From Lithospermum erythrorhizon (lineage: Eukaryota; Streptophyta; Magnoliopsida; Boraginales; Boraginaceae): a DNA stretch of 64,000 bases. The notes beneath the pieces are model-generated. The model ran no database searches. It saw only the letters and a program-made list of their open reading frames with translations, and was not told the DNA's origin. The DNA lies in contig JADFUC010002174.1 of NCBI GenBank assembly GCA_019722365.1, positions 62,001-126,000 on the forward strand, in the 5' to 3' direction. This document shows positions 1 through 12,978 of the stretch, piece by piece. The position numbers and the translations under genes are program-made. Position 1 is the stretch's first letter. Each line of letters opens with the position of its first letter.

Positions 1-32
1 ACATTCAAGTTCGAAATTAAAAAAGCCAACCA

Positions 33-428
33 TCAAATTTCAAAACTGGACAATGACATATACTTAAATGGGTTTTGAATACCATCATTATAAGCAGCAA
101 AACGACGTCGAATAGCTCTCAGAGCTTCGAAATCATCTTCAACATCATTATCATCATCACCAGGTGGAACAGACCACAACGGAGTCAACGACAATTTATC
201 AGTCAACTCAGCATAATCACAAAACCTCTTCTGCAAATTCCGAACCAATTCAATATCATCATCCGCTGAATCTTCACCATCATCATCGGACTCCTCCACG
301 TCGGATAATGTACACGTGGCATCTCCGGATTCGTTTGTTCCGGTTAATAAACAAGCCCTTCGAAGAGCCTCCATGTCTTCTTCAAAGGCATCATCGTTAT
401 CTGAATACTCCTCATTATCAAACGACAT
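33..428 (-). CDS. MYB4R1: MYB4R1 / SNAPc4-like protein, first exon (gene runs off the left edge)
   Basis: The ATG is at 428-426 and the frame stays open for 131 codons, but the true exon probably ends at a GT donor at about 83 or 64; the rest of the gene lies outside the window. The product starts with a strongly acidic stretch and the block EDMEALRRACLLTGT, followed by two similar blocks (DDIELVRNLQKRF and DDFEALRAIRRRFAAY). I recognise this arrangement as the N-terminus of plant proteins annotated Myb-like protein L / MYB4R1, related to subunit 4 of the snRNA-activating complex; the Myb repeats would lie further downstream. The expected role is nuclear, in transcription of small nuclear RNA genes. 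This rests on memory of the family's N-terminus, not on seeing a Myb domain. The alternative is an unrelated acidic nuclear protein. Confidence 0.62.
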   Translation of the reverse strand: MSFDNEEYSDNDDAFEEDMEALRRACLLTGTNESGDATCTLSDVEESDDDGEDSADDDIELVRNLQKRFCDYAELTDKLSLTPLWSVPPGDDDNDVEDDFEALRAIRRRFAAYNDGIQNPFKYMSLSSFEI

Positions 429-2869
429 CGTTTTTGGCTTCTTGGCTATTTGGGTTGAATTAAAATTGAGTCTTTAAGGTTTTTTTGGGTTTTGCATTGA
501 ATAAAAATTGAATCTTGAAGCTGTTTTGATTATTGGGTTGGATAAAAATTGAATATTTCAGTTTTTTTGTTTATTGGGTTGAATTAAAATTGGATTTTTA
601 AGGTGTTTTTTATTATTGGGTTGAATAAAAATTGAATCTTGAAAACAAAAAATTGGGTTTTCTGAAGGTTAATTGGATAATGAGAAGGTTTTGTATGAAT
701 TTAGGGTTTATGATGAATAATAAAATAATGGTAATTTGTAAAATTGGAGAGTGTTGGCGGCAAAGACCAATCAGGAATTCAGAGGGTTTGATTCAATTCA
801 ATGTTTGAACTCCGTATTATCATATAGTTCAAAATTAATTATTAACTTAATTATTGATTTTACTATTCACCACTTAACTTTATTTTTTTTTTTAGTTATC
901 GTTTTAGCAGCTTTCTGCGTTGATTAAAGAAAAGAAAAAGTAGTAAAGTGCGTGAAAATGTCTGATGGCCGTCAATTAAAATGATATCGTTGGTTGGTTG
1001 TTTATTTGAGAGAAAAGTAGTCAAAAGTATATTAAGCCCAAGCGGCAGTATAAAAAATTTTTCTTAAAGCGGCAATATAAGACGGAGGGAATATAATATA
1101 GAATCTTCTCCGTCGCAGCTTTAATTGCGTTTGGCTTTTTTAAAATTGAGCTTTGTGTGATTATTAATTGTGCTTTGTTCTAAAAAAGATAAAATTTATA
1201 TCATTGGATGCGTCTTTTAAAATACTTTCGTAATATTAATTTTAATTTTTTAATAATATATTAAGAGTAATTGAATCGGAATTTACGTTGATGTGAAAGT
1301 CAATTAAAATGGATTTGAGGGAGTATCAACCAATGAGAATAAGAAGATTATGTGACAAATCAATAATGTTAGAGAATTTTTATAACTTCAATGCAAAAAG
1401 TTGCATTGATAAACTAAATAATCAAATATTTTAATGAAAGAGTTCAATTCTAAATAATTACTTATATTGATACAGGAAAATATCAATATAAGTGATAATG
1501 TACTTAGTAAGGATCTCAGGAAAATACTTACATCGTTTATGTACTTGCTAAGGGTCTAATGGAATATAAGTGATAATGTGTACTTGGTAGGCACTTACGC
1601 TGATTACTGTAAAATTTCTTTAAAATCAACTCTTTATATCACTTTATCAAATATAGGATTAATTTTTAGCATTTACACAAAACGAGATTCCTTATTTTAT
1701 TCCTCATAATCCTTATTTTCCCTTTTATGGTTAAATATTTAATTATATAATAAAATATTAATTGAAATAATATAATAAAAATATTTCCAACAAATTCAAG
1801 GATATTAAAGAAAGTAATGTTGTAAAAATATAATTTTTAATTGTACATTTTTTAGAATGAAGAAAAAAATATAATTGAAATAAAAACTTTGTTTTGAAAA
1901 TAATAATTAAAATAATTAGAGTGGTAATGTGAATAACAATAACATAAATGAAAGTAAATACGAAAGAAACATACTATAAGTACAGGAAATCAACATACAT
2001 CACTTTTGGCCAAGTTATTTATCACGACACATTGCCATTATGAGCAGAATTAATAATTAGAAGTACTAGTAAATGATGAAATTAAAACTTTTAAAACCCA
2101 CTTGCATAAGAAACCATCAGTGATAATAATAATGGAACTATAATTTTCATAATTACTATCTCTAATAATCGATGGCAGGTGAATAGTCTTCCAGCAAATT
2201 GCTTGAGAGATAGAAAGGGTTAGTGTGGTTAATAGTTTGATTTGTAGGGATCATTGATATAAGCAGAAATTTATGAATCGATATCGTGAAGCCGGAAATA
2301 CTCCACAATATACTTGCAATTTTAATAATAATTATTTTGTTTTGTGAAGAATTTTTCCAAGGTTTTGAAAACCAATAAATAGAAAAATCAATAAAAGAGT
2401 TGAAAAAGGGGAATTGTAATGTGAAATACATTGGGTCCAAATGCTAAAAATACAATTTAAAAAAAGGTGGGAATTGTTGGTGTCAATGGTATAGAATGGG
2501 CCGATTGGTATTAATAGATAAATTCGCGCAGCTTCAAATAGAAGCGCCGGCTTCTGCTTCGTTGTCAAAGCTCAATGACGTTCAAATGGCACGAAAATCT
2601 CGATTAAAAAGGAAAAAAGTGGTACAGTTAGAAAACTCCAGCAGCATTACTTTCCCCGTCATAGGTAGTATATAAAGCCTCGATAATAAAATTAAGTGGC
2701 CGTGATGAGTAAATGAACCATGCTCTTACGATATCATGTTGCGCCGTCGCAGCATCCACAGTAGTACGCCCAGATATTATATAATTAAAAATATCAAGAA
2801 AACTACAGAAACCTTCGTTTTTCATCTAATTCTTTTCTACCTACCGCTCGGTTAAATACCATCTCTTTC
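429..2869. other. Intergenic region upstream of the MYB4R1-like gene
   Basis: AT-rich DNA with no supported gene. The first 350 bases would hold the promoter and 5' leader of the minus-strand gene; within 430-660 the motif TTGGGTTGAATAAAAATTG recurs about four times, an imperfect tandem repeat with a period near 60-75 bases. A plus-strand open stretch around 2526-2675 has no start, no recognisable domain and no clear splice sites, so it is not called. Confidence 0.5.
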
Positions 2870-4320
2870 CTCTACAGAAAGCCCGCGCCCCGATCGCGGC
2901 TCGATTTCTTCGGTGTTGCAAGATAATGAAAGAGTCGAAGAGTCTTTGTTTAGAGTTTTCTTTTTTGAAATCAATTAAACCAACTATTTAATTCCCCTTT
3001 GGGGTAAAGAAGAAGAAGAAGCTTCATCAAATTCTAAAGTAAAAGTTGAAGAGTAAGAAGAGAAGAGTAGAGTAAGAAGAAGAAGAAGAAGAGGAAGGAG
3101 ATGGGCATGATAAGAAAGATATAAATGCTTCTTAACAACAATTCTTGTCCCGTTTTCTGCATTATGGACAACAATGCCCATGTATGTTTTTAGATATATA
3201 TATATATATATACTTTTTCGTTTTCTTTATTTGAATTTATGAATTTATTTTTTTGTTGGGTTTATTAGCTTATGTGATTTGGTTGTACATATAGTTTTTG
3301 GTTTACTATATTTGAATTTATGAATTTGATTTTGTTGGGTTTATTAGATTATGTAATTTGGATTATATATGAGGTTTTTATGTCTGATTGTTGGGAAAGA
3401 TTGTTATTTTTGTGGGATTAAATAGTTGGTTTAATTCATTAGAATTTGTATTGTATCTTAGTTTTTTGCGGTTTTGAATTTGTTTTAGTTTTATAATTCC
3501 CCTTGCATTCTCCCTGTATATAATTATGTACTTTGTTGTGTACCGTTGTCTTGAGGATGATCTGACCCCGGAAGGATCGTGTGTAGGCAACTAATAGCAG
3601 GTGTCGTCGTCGATGCGTTGTAGCGGGCCATAATTGCTTCAAGATTTTGTGTCTTTCAAGTAATTCTCTATAATCCAATTTTGTTTTTGGTTGGTGCAAT
3701 TCAGGATTTATTTCTTATATTGATTTGTTTACCTATTTCTTCTTTTGTGTTGTTTTAGCCATGATACGTATGAAGTGAACCATTTTTTTGTGATTTTATA
3801 GCACAAATCTTTTTTTCAAATGTTGGGTTTGTTTTACTTTTACTTTATTCTGGATAATAATAGAAATTTCATTTTCATCATACGGAAAAGTATGATCGAT
3901 CCAAGATAACTTTATTTTATTTCTTCTTTCGTCTAAGTTTCTTGTTCGTTATCAAATTTTTCTTGATGTAGTTTACATGATTTTCATATTCTTATTATGG
4001 TTTAGGGAAGGATTCTCTTCTATTTGATTGTTTATATAAAAGACACCAGTTCTTCTTAAGAAAAAACATCAATCTCCTGGGTACTTGATTCTATTGTGAA
4101 AAGAGGATTTACGGGTTTTTAGATATTTTTTTGTTCTAACAGGATCTACAAGATATCAGAATTTAGAAGTCATGACCCCGAGCAAAGTGTAATGAAGAAG
4201 TGTCTACATTGTTTGTTTCATATTGAACCAACTTTTTGTTTTATGGGTATTATAAGTGTAGAGCAAGTTCAGGTTATGAAACATGAGCCAAGCTTTATTT
4301 GTAATGTATGAATAGTAAAA
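2870..4320 (+). other. Possible spliced non-coding transcript locus, weak
   Basis: This stretch has an mRNA-like look without a usable reading frame: a purine-rich (GAA/AGA) leader-like run at 3009-3105, a (TA)n microsatellite at about 3194-3212, intron-like T-rich segments, acceptor-like endings near 3705 and 4142, and a 3'-UTR-like tail to about 4320. All frames are broken by stops. It could be a non-coding RNA, the 5' part of a decayed gene, or chance. No homology was recognised. Confidence 0.2.
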
Positions 4321-5298
4321 TTTCCAAGAAAACATCCGATAGCGCTCCATGCCAAAGTGCTCACAAGGGCTCCCCAGGTATGGCTAACGCCGCCGCTTAA
4401 TGAACTTCATCGCGCTGTACTGTTTAAAAGCTTGCTCCCATAAATTTGCTTGTCACTTTCCATTTATTATTCGATGGATCTGAGTTTGACTCTTTCAGCA
4501 TCCAGCGTCATAGTTCGGCTTTATGTAACTTCTTTGGAGGTGGTTTTAAAATACTTCACTCACTTGTCGTGTTGTTGTATTGTGTTGCGCCCACTCCGTG
4601 GTTATATCCAGAGTTCCTTCGATAGCCCTCGCCGAATTCCTTGGCGAATGATTCCACTGTTGTGCAATTCCGCGATAGATACGGGATAATTCTCGAAACA
4701 AGACCCGTTCACTTGCGCTGCATGAAAGCTTAGGTGTGCGCGCTGTTGAGGAATGACTTCACTTGTCCCATTTTTCTTAATTTGATTAGATAAGTAGTCG
4801 CACCATTCCTTGACGTTCGCCTTCTTCTTGTGTCAATCAAGAGAACTATATAACATGCGAAAAAGGACATCAATATGGAGAAATTTGGCAAAAGCCATGA
4901 TTGACCGTAGTATTTACTAGACCTACATAATTTTTTTATTAAGCAAAAATAGCACACTTGATACTTGAATTACTCATGATTCCCCATGTCTCAGTCACCG
5001 TCATTTCCTCTTGACTTGTTCGTATCTCTGAGCTTCAACACCTCCTACAATATATTTTTTCTCTTTAGTCTTCGTCTACGTAAACTTTTGCTTACAATGT
5101 TCTAAAGTAAGAAACTTTAATACAAATTTCGTTATATAATACTGTAATTTTTGCATAGGTGAAGAGATATTTAACATTGATGAACGTTTTTGGCTAATTT
5201 AAAGATTTTATGTAAGTATAACTAATTTGACTTGTATATTTAATAGATACATGTTTTATATCTTTGGTTGTATTTTTTGAGGATAAATTTGTGTTGTG
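4321..5298. other. Unassigned stretch with a GC-richer island
   Basis: Bases 4330-4880 are clearly richer in G and C than their surroundings. The minus strand reads a broken frame containing the short run KKANVKEWCDYLSNQIKKNG, which could be a decayed transposable-element ORF but was not recognised. From 4900 to 5298 the DNA is plain AT-rich sequence leading up to the first copia LTR. Confidence 0.3.
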
Positions 5299-7020
5299 TG
5301 TTGGAAATCAATAGTTATTGGTTTAGTTTATTATACCCGTTATAGCTTGTTGTTTGTGGCAATTCATTTACTAGTTTAGTGAAGATGTGATTACATAAAT
5401 GGAAAATTCAATCATAGTAATTGTAATTATAGTCGGGATTCTCCACGCGATAATACCGGTTATGCCGGATTGCTAGATCGTATGCATGTCGTTATAATAA
5501 CTATTCATGGTCTATTATATTATTATACGGTGATATTATCCCCGAGCTTAAGAGAAGATAAAATAATACGGTGGCGGTGAGGTGCATATTTACGTATGAA
5601 ATAAAATCTTCTTTTCTTCAAATTGAGAGTTGATTATGTCAGCGAATATTCTCAATCACGAATTTTGCATTGAGTAATGTAAAATATAAATTGAATAGCT
5701 GAATTAATTAAGCAGTGGGTTTAATTAATTTAATGATCAGCCAGGCTCGTTAGTAGCTTGTTGGTACTTATTAATAACTTGTTAGTGTTTAATTTACTTA
5801 AAATTTAATTCAAATTAAGCAAATCGACTCATTAACTAAATGGGTGGAGTTATCGATTTAATTTGAGCTACATATAAGCGAGAGCTTATTAGAGGTTTTA
5901 AATCATATATCAAAAAACCTAAAACCCTAGCAAGGGTTTTAGGCCTCCCTCTTCGTGGAGAGTGCCGGGGTTCATCGAGAATCCAAAAATTTGATGCTTT
6001 GGCACGTTTAATCATCCGATCTACCATGTGTTCCTAGCAGACGTGGCGATTCGGCATGCGGTGTGCGACCAGCCAGAAGCGTTGTGTTTTGTGTTGTGAT
6101 TGGAATCAAAGGAGGCCATTGAAAGTTGTTGGTGATTTATTTACATTGTGACGTAAGTATTCTTACTTTTAATATATTTTAATATATTTAGATCTGAAAT
6201 ATATAATTAAAACGGTCATGTTTATATTCTTAGTTGATTTTATTAAATTTATGTATATAAAATTTCATTCAGTGATATCATGAGTCTACTTTAGTTTTAT
6301 ATATTTTGATCTAGGTATGTTAAACATGATTGTTTAATTGTTTATCATATAGATCGAATTTAAATATTTAATATATTAAATATATAAATCGGTCATATGT
6401 ACTTATATATGTATTTTATATGTTAAGTTCATGTTTCATGATTATGATTATGTTTTAACATAGCTAGGATAATTGTTTCATATTTTAAGGGTTTTTGATT
6501 TGTTTTATTGAAAATTAAAACAAGTATTTTAATTAAAAGGCTTAAATATTAAAAAAAATTTGAAACCTGTAATTTTTCTGGATGTGTTCTATATTGAGGA
6601 GAACTCAAAATTTTTTTTCATGAATTTTAGAATTGTTTAAGTATAAAAAAATAATTTTGGAAATTAAATTGTTTAATAATTAAAACGTGTATAATTAATT
6701 ATTGGCAAAATATTTTTATGTGAATCGAATGGGATTAGGTCAGAAATATTTTGAAGTAATTTGTCACCAAATTTCAGATTTTTTGAAATTGTTTAAGTCC
6801 TTCAAAACGATTTTGAAAAATGTTTTAATTAAATCGTAAAAATTGAAAATTACCAAATTTAAAACACCGCGAACCTTCGGCGGCCTTTGTAAGTGCCGAG
6901 TCAATAGGCGTTCAATTCGTTGGGCGTACCGCGCTCACCAGGGAGGTTGGGCGTGCGATGTCGATGATGTGCCGCCCACTAGAGAGCCTTAGTTTTACCC
7001 GATCTACGTCAATTGCAAGG
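5299..7020 (+). repeat. Ty1-copia-type LTR, copy 1 (5' LTR of the nest)
   Basis: Starts TGTTGGAAATCAATAG at 5299. The same sequence, in the same orientation and with long shared blocks (for example CAATTCATTTACTAGTTT, and ATTGGTGATTTATTT followed by a GTAAGT), returns at 24874, and more divergently at 10252 and 57630. In all four copies the GTAAG-type motif lies about 855-860 bases after the TGTTGG-like start, which ties them to one family. Similarity to the 24874 copy is clear to about 6270. A GC-rich island at 6880-6990 has a counterpart at the same offset after 10252, so the LTR may extend to about 7020. The 3' end is not fixed. Confidence 0.7.
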
Positions 7021-10000
7021 ATTGTTTGATAGATTTAAAGAATTTCCTAAAATTTATTTTTGGAATTTTTTTTTGTAATGGTAATTATCAATTTCGGTTT
7101 TTATGAGTTAGATATCACCTTGAAAATTATGGTAATGTATTTTCATGATTTGGGTGATATTTATTTATTTTGACCCTTGAAGCCTACGTCTTTGTCTAAG
7201 ATGAGCTGATTTAAGATGTTATACATGTCAAGACATATCAAAATTGTTAGTTTCTGACAAGATGAACTTTATTCATGAATTGTGATGAGCAATAAACATG
7301 GTTTGTAGAACTTGACCATCGATATTACATACACTTAGTTCGCGTACCCAGCATGTAAGTTAAGTGCCTTGAAAAGAATTGAAATTTGAAGTTAATGATT
7401 AACCTTATTATTTCAAACATTAAGCACAAAAAGAAGAATATTAAATAACACTAGAGAGAGGAAATGGAAAGATAAGGTTTGAGTAAAACCTCATTATCTC
7501 AAAATGCTTTATCGATAATATAGATTATTGTGGCTAAAAAGCTGCCAGTGTCTTGAACCTTGTTTTGACTTCAGCATGGTTTAAATCCTTGATTGACCAA
7601 GAAGTATAATAGTAGCCCGAGGATCTGAGCACAATGAGAATAATTGAACTCTTATGTAATGATAGGTGATTACATTATAAAACCGCAGCAGTTTAGTCGT
7701 CCATGAATGGTTGAAATTTCAAGCTGTTTTCTTTGAACCTATATGAGTAGAAATGCATTCAGTGGCTCAGGGTTATATCAAAGGTATCCACTCTTGTTGC
7801 ATTTAAAGCTAAATCTGATTGATACAAATGACAACATGAATAAATAATATAATAAATGACTTGAGGCCGGAGTTAAATAAAAATAGATGTGAATCGTGGG
7901 TTAGTATAAAACTCTATTTTTTCTTACGGATGGTGACTCGTAAATGAAGCCCATTCTATTTTTTTATACGGATGGTGAATCATCGAAGTAACCGTATGAT
8001 ACCATTAAATGAAAAGCGTCCGATCATGAATGGCGTTTAATCACCAGCGTTTGGTTGAAAAACCAGATTAAACATATTAATTTGGTTGGTATGCTCGTGT
8101 TTATTTCAAACTTTCTTATTCTTATTCCACGAGTTGTAAATGTGGGTCTAAGCAAGTGATCCAAAGAATGTTCCTAGTATTGATCATCGATGATGGATAC
8201 TTGACATTATTATTGAACTCCAGCGTCTCGGCGAGAATATAAAAAGTTTTTATACTCTTATAATCTAAAGTTCTGAGAGCTTAAGATTGAGAGTGATATA
8301 ATGGAGTTAATTCCTAGCTTTGATCTTGATGAAAATCAATAAGAATCAAGAGTGATGAAGAACTTTAGTTCCTTTAAGGTTAGTGGGGCGTAATTGCATA
8401 AATGAAGTTTATAGACTAAATGTTGAAGAAATCTTCTGACCTTAAGGTATAGTAGTGATTAAATTCTTGTGTATTTGTGAGTCCATTACACATATATGTG
8501 ACATATCTTTATGTCCAGTCACGTTATATATATGTGAGCTTGCATGACATTTGTTAAGTTTAAGATGTCATGTGAAGCTTGAGTTATTAAAGAAATATAT
8601 AATAGATAAAGTGCGATCCCATTTAGCAAGGGGCCTCGCGTTAATGAAGTGGTTGAAGTCTATTACGTAGTAATATGATTCGCACGTGCGATGCGTGTCG
8701 AAAGTCGTGTGTTGTACACCGCCTTTATAATATGATTCAGTGATTGGAATTGTGAAATTTTACTAAAGGTATTCATGCGGTTCGAGACTCTGTTTTGGTA
8801 GTAACTTTAAAGAGAATAGAGGTAACGATAGTTACATGGAATGCGTCCGGTTGTTGATCTTGCTTATGGCTGAATATGTGATAAGTAACATTATGGACAA
8901 TTGTACCGTATGAAAACTATTAGCCAATAATTTCAATAATAGGGGTAGGTCTAGTATGCTTTCGATGAGTAAGCCCAAAAAGGAAACTTGAACTCAAAGT
9001 ATTCTGACTTGGCAATCGTCGTTTTGTTAGTAATGTTGTTAAAGAATATGCATTTAATAAGACATGTGTTTTATGGCGCTTCGAGGATTAAATGTTGTAA
9101 ACTTCACGTAGAACCCGAGAAGTGGTTGGAAACCATTTGATCATAATTAGATGCGTGACTATGCCGGATAATCTTAGTCATCAGTGATTCATGGTTTGAG
9201 GGCCGAGGTGAGGTGAATGTGAAGCTGGCTTTGTAGCATTTAGATAAAGGATGTGATTATGTCGTATCCTTGATTCATGTCTTGAAATGACTGCAAGAAG
9301 TCAAGCGGCTTAAAGGATCCGTGTGGATTTAAGTATGCATCTGGGTTGAGATCGCTTCCCGCGTGATTGAACGAGTTTGGTTTTCACGAGGCAATGAAGG
9401 CTGAGCATTAGCGAAGTTCGATTAATTGGATTCACTTAAGCTTTCTAGAATAAGTTAAGTAATTGATTAAAACAAAAGCTCACTGTTGACATTTAATCGA
9501 TTGTTAACTAAACTATATGAATGCGTGATTCATTCATATGGTTACCACGTGTTATTTAACGTACCATTAAAATATATAATATCGTATGGTAGCATCCTCG
9601 ATAATTGAAAAGTTAAATCCACTAGGTTAATTACATGATGTTTTACAGAAGGCGGCGTAGATTGTTGAATTCTGGCCTTGAGCCTAGAAACATAGGATGA
9701 GGCATGATGGAATCTTTGATAGTTAAGGGCGAGCATCATCGACTAACATAGTGTTTTGATTAGTGTCGAAGATTGATCGCGTTAACTCTGAGGACTAGAT
9801 CGATATTGCCGATGCTTATAAATGGGAGGTATGAGCAGAAACGAATTCATAGAGATAATAATATACGTGATAAGTATGATATTTGTTTAGAATTTTAGGT
9901 TCGAAAATTCTTAGACTACGATATATAACTATACGTGTTATATGAGCTCTGTCTGCAATGACCTTGATATACTGCGCTAGCGGGATTATAACGACGCCCA

Positions 10001-10251
10001 TGTTGAATTGTAGCGATAAGTATAACGATAGATGTTGATATATTGCAGGAGGATTTATCAGTCCTTGATATCTGAGAAGAATAGAACTCATGTGATTTAA
10101 TTTTAAATTGATTTCAGCAATAAATGCTTATACGGTTAAATTTTCGAGTAAACAAGTTGTGGGTGTTTGATGTGTAGCGCTTCTTATGGTTAGCCTACGA
10201 CTAGAGATCGCGTGTTAAAGGAATTGTATGGTAATGATCCGAGCAAGTGGG
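7021..10251 (+). mobile_element. Degraded Ty1-copia internal region, copy 1
   Basis: Non-functional copia pol remnant on the plus strand. Bases 7900-10250 match, segment by segment, 12600-12978 plus 22849-24873. A frame near 9110 reads EPEKWLE, typical of the start of the copia reverse transcriptase domain (the second copy reads EKWLTAIKSEI near 23615). Stops and frameshifts occur throughout. The region ends with the purine-rich GCAAGTGGGG directly before the next LTR, a good polypurine tract. Pol ends inside the RNase H region, so the tail of RNase H appears to be missing. Confidence 0.6.
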
Positions 10252-11990
10252 GTGTTAGAATCGTGGTGATTCCACTTTTATTGTGTGCGGATTGCGACGA
10301 TTATGTATCGATTAAATTTTACGGATTTGGTTAAATGTGATTCTTTGGAACTTAGTTGTGGGTTCATGATAATTTAAGGGGTTATGAGGTGATTAGAGGT
10401 CTTACTCGTGTCGTTATAATAATAGTATTGGTGATTATTATTATTATCTGAGAGTCCCTATTTGAGCACAGAAAGATTCCTTTAGCCTTTAACATGATAT
10501 TCAAATTATATTTCATGCATGAAATTAAAAGCGAAGAGACTTGTATATTGAGATGTATCTCACCAGTATTTATATATTTGTCAAATATATATTGATGACA
10601 TCCGATTGGTTAAACCATGAAGTTTAATCGATTAAGCGGTGAAATTGATGAATAACTTGATAGGATTATTTTACGATAAGTGACTAAATTAGTATTTTAA
10701 TTGACTTTAAGTTGAGTAAAATGAACATTTCCGCTGAACCTAATTATTTGATTAGGAGCCTGCTTGATTGCAATCAAGTTAACGAGAGATTAAAGCGATT
10801 TAACACAACAGTTACTTACTTGGTTGAGATTAGGTTTTGGTATTTAAAGAAAAAGACAAGGTTTTTAATTTCATGAAAAACTTTGCCTCCACTAACTCTA
10901 CCAACCGCCCCTCCCAAGGGAATTGGAAGAATTTTCTCTTTCGATTTTGTTCTCTATTTCTAGCGAGTTAGTCTACGGATTAAGTTTCACTGCTTGGTGG
11001 TAATGCGTCAGAGGACATCATTCGGTGGACGGGTTTGGAGAGGATTTTGAAGAAACTTTCACGTAGGGGATTTGTGGGTTTTTGGTTTATTTAAATCTTC
11101 ATTTGCTGATGTAAGTATACCGTTATTCGTATTGCGATATTTTGTCAATTTAGATTAATATCATCGTTTGAGGATCAGGGATGTATGAATTGTTGTTTAT
11201 CCGCGAATGAATTCATACCCCAGATTCTACTTGATGACCTCGAGCCTATTTAAGTTTGATGTATTTTATCTAATTTGATTGTGTTGACATAGTTGTTAGT
11301 TAATTTGATTAGTGCATGATTTATATATTTAATTGATGAAAATATAATGAAAAATTAGCTTACGTTTTGTCCATGAATCACTTAGCGGCTAAAATCGTCA
11401 TTTTAATGTATTGATTTTGATGATTTGATGTTTATTTAATTATTTCTAGCCAATTGAAAGGAATTAAAAATTGATTAGTTTACTTTAATTTGAGGGTAGA
11501 ATCATTTCGATTTTCTGAGAGAGGGTTAGAAATTTGAAAAATTACTGAAATTAAATGTGTTCAACACCCTTTGAGGTTAAATCCCAGTTGTTTTGAAGTT
11601 TTAGATTTTAGGTACTCGAAAAATTTATTGAATTTCTAGATTGTTTTGAGTTTAATAAAAAAAGCCCAGAAGTGTTTTTTATGACATTCATTGGACATGT
11701 TCAATAATGATATTATTGATGTTCAGTGAAATCCCAATTTTTTTTGAATTTTTAGGCGCTCGTCGTTTTTTTCTGAAAGTTGATTAATGCGGAAAAGCTG
11801 GCGAAATGATACCAAAATGGGTCCCGAACTTACGGGCACATGCGAGCGCGTCGAGTGCGAGAATAACGTTACGGCCACACAGGTAGCTGCTTAGGCGCTA
11901 CGGCGCAAGTGGCGCGTGTCGACCGTGGGTGTTTGGAGGCCGGTCGTTTTGACCGTTGAAGTTAGGTAAATCCGTTTAGAAAACCCTAAA
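10252..11990 (+). repeat. Ty1-copia-type LTR, copy 2 (divergent subfamily)
   Basis: Begins TGTTAGAATCG directly after a polypurine tract at 10242-10251, as expected for a 3' LTR. It carries the family landmarks (a block near 10361-10460, the GTAAGT-like motif near 11108, a GC-rich island at 11820-11945) but resembles the copy at 57630 more than the copies at 5299 and 24874. An inner segment, 11105-11215, is repeated at 12363-12470. The right boundary is approximate. Confidence 0.55.
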
Positions 11991-12978
11991 TATATTTTAA
12001 GTAATTACTTTTTGTTTAAAAATTGTTAGTATTATTCATTTCTAAGTTTTAAATGTGAAATCATAAATTTTGTCATTAAGATGATTGAATGTATATCTTA
12101 AATGACATTAAATTTGATTTATATTTCCACTCATAATTATTTTCATTAATTGATAATTATTGAAAATATAATTTTAAATATTAGCTTTTTAAATTTTGAA
12201 TTTTGGAGTTAATTCTTGAAAATGGTATTAGTGATTTAAGTGGTTAATAATTATTGTAATAATTATCATTAATCACGTGTGAATATATTCAAATTGAATG
12301 TCGTGTGAATAATCATCATTGTCCGTGTCGTATGTGAATATATTCAAATTATTCTGATAATTAAGTATACAGATTATTCATATTACAATATTTTGTGTTT
12401 AGAATAATATACTTCGTTTGGGGATCAGGGATGTATGAATTGGTGTTTATACAAATGAGTGCTAGATACAACATGTATGACTTGGATGTATTGAAATCAC
12501 TTAGGAACCGTGCGATGTTAAACATACATTTATATCGAGAATATTATGTGAGAATTTCGATGCATTGTTGATGCTTAATACGAGAGACATGATGATATGA
12601 ATGAAATCATACTCGATACGGCTTGGGTCATGCGAGGTGAAACAAAATTGAAATACCACAGGTGAGTATATATTTCACTCCATTTACTATACAGATAGTG
12701 ATTAGATTTAGAAGTAAACGTGTTCCATTAAATGAACATATAGTCATAAATGAATCAAACGTTTCGCTACCATGTTGGTCTGTTGTTGGACTATGCGCAT
12801 GTTCATTTCAAACTTTTCCTTATTGATTACCCACGTATTGTAACATGTGTGTTTAAGTGAGTGAATGTTCCTAAATAATGATCAATGATGATGGATACTT
12901 GACATTGTCGTTGAAAGTTCATCAAAGCAGAATAAGAGAAAGCGACTATCTTATCGATTATCGATGTAAAATTCCGCC
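11991..12978 (+). mobile_element. Ty1-copia internal region, copy 2, left part
   Basis: Bases 12600-12978 align with 7870-8260 (shared run GATGATGGATACTTGACATT at 12889 and 8192). The alignment stops at about 12978 and resumes at about 22890, which shows that the gypsy element between them is an insertion into this copia copy. No open pol frame remains. Confidence 0.55.

Noticed and set aside
2984..3181. Leucine-rich 65-codon minus-strand frame resembling a signal peptide
   Set aside because: The Leu/Ser run is produced by antisense reading of GAA/AGA simple repeats.
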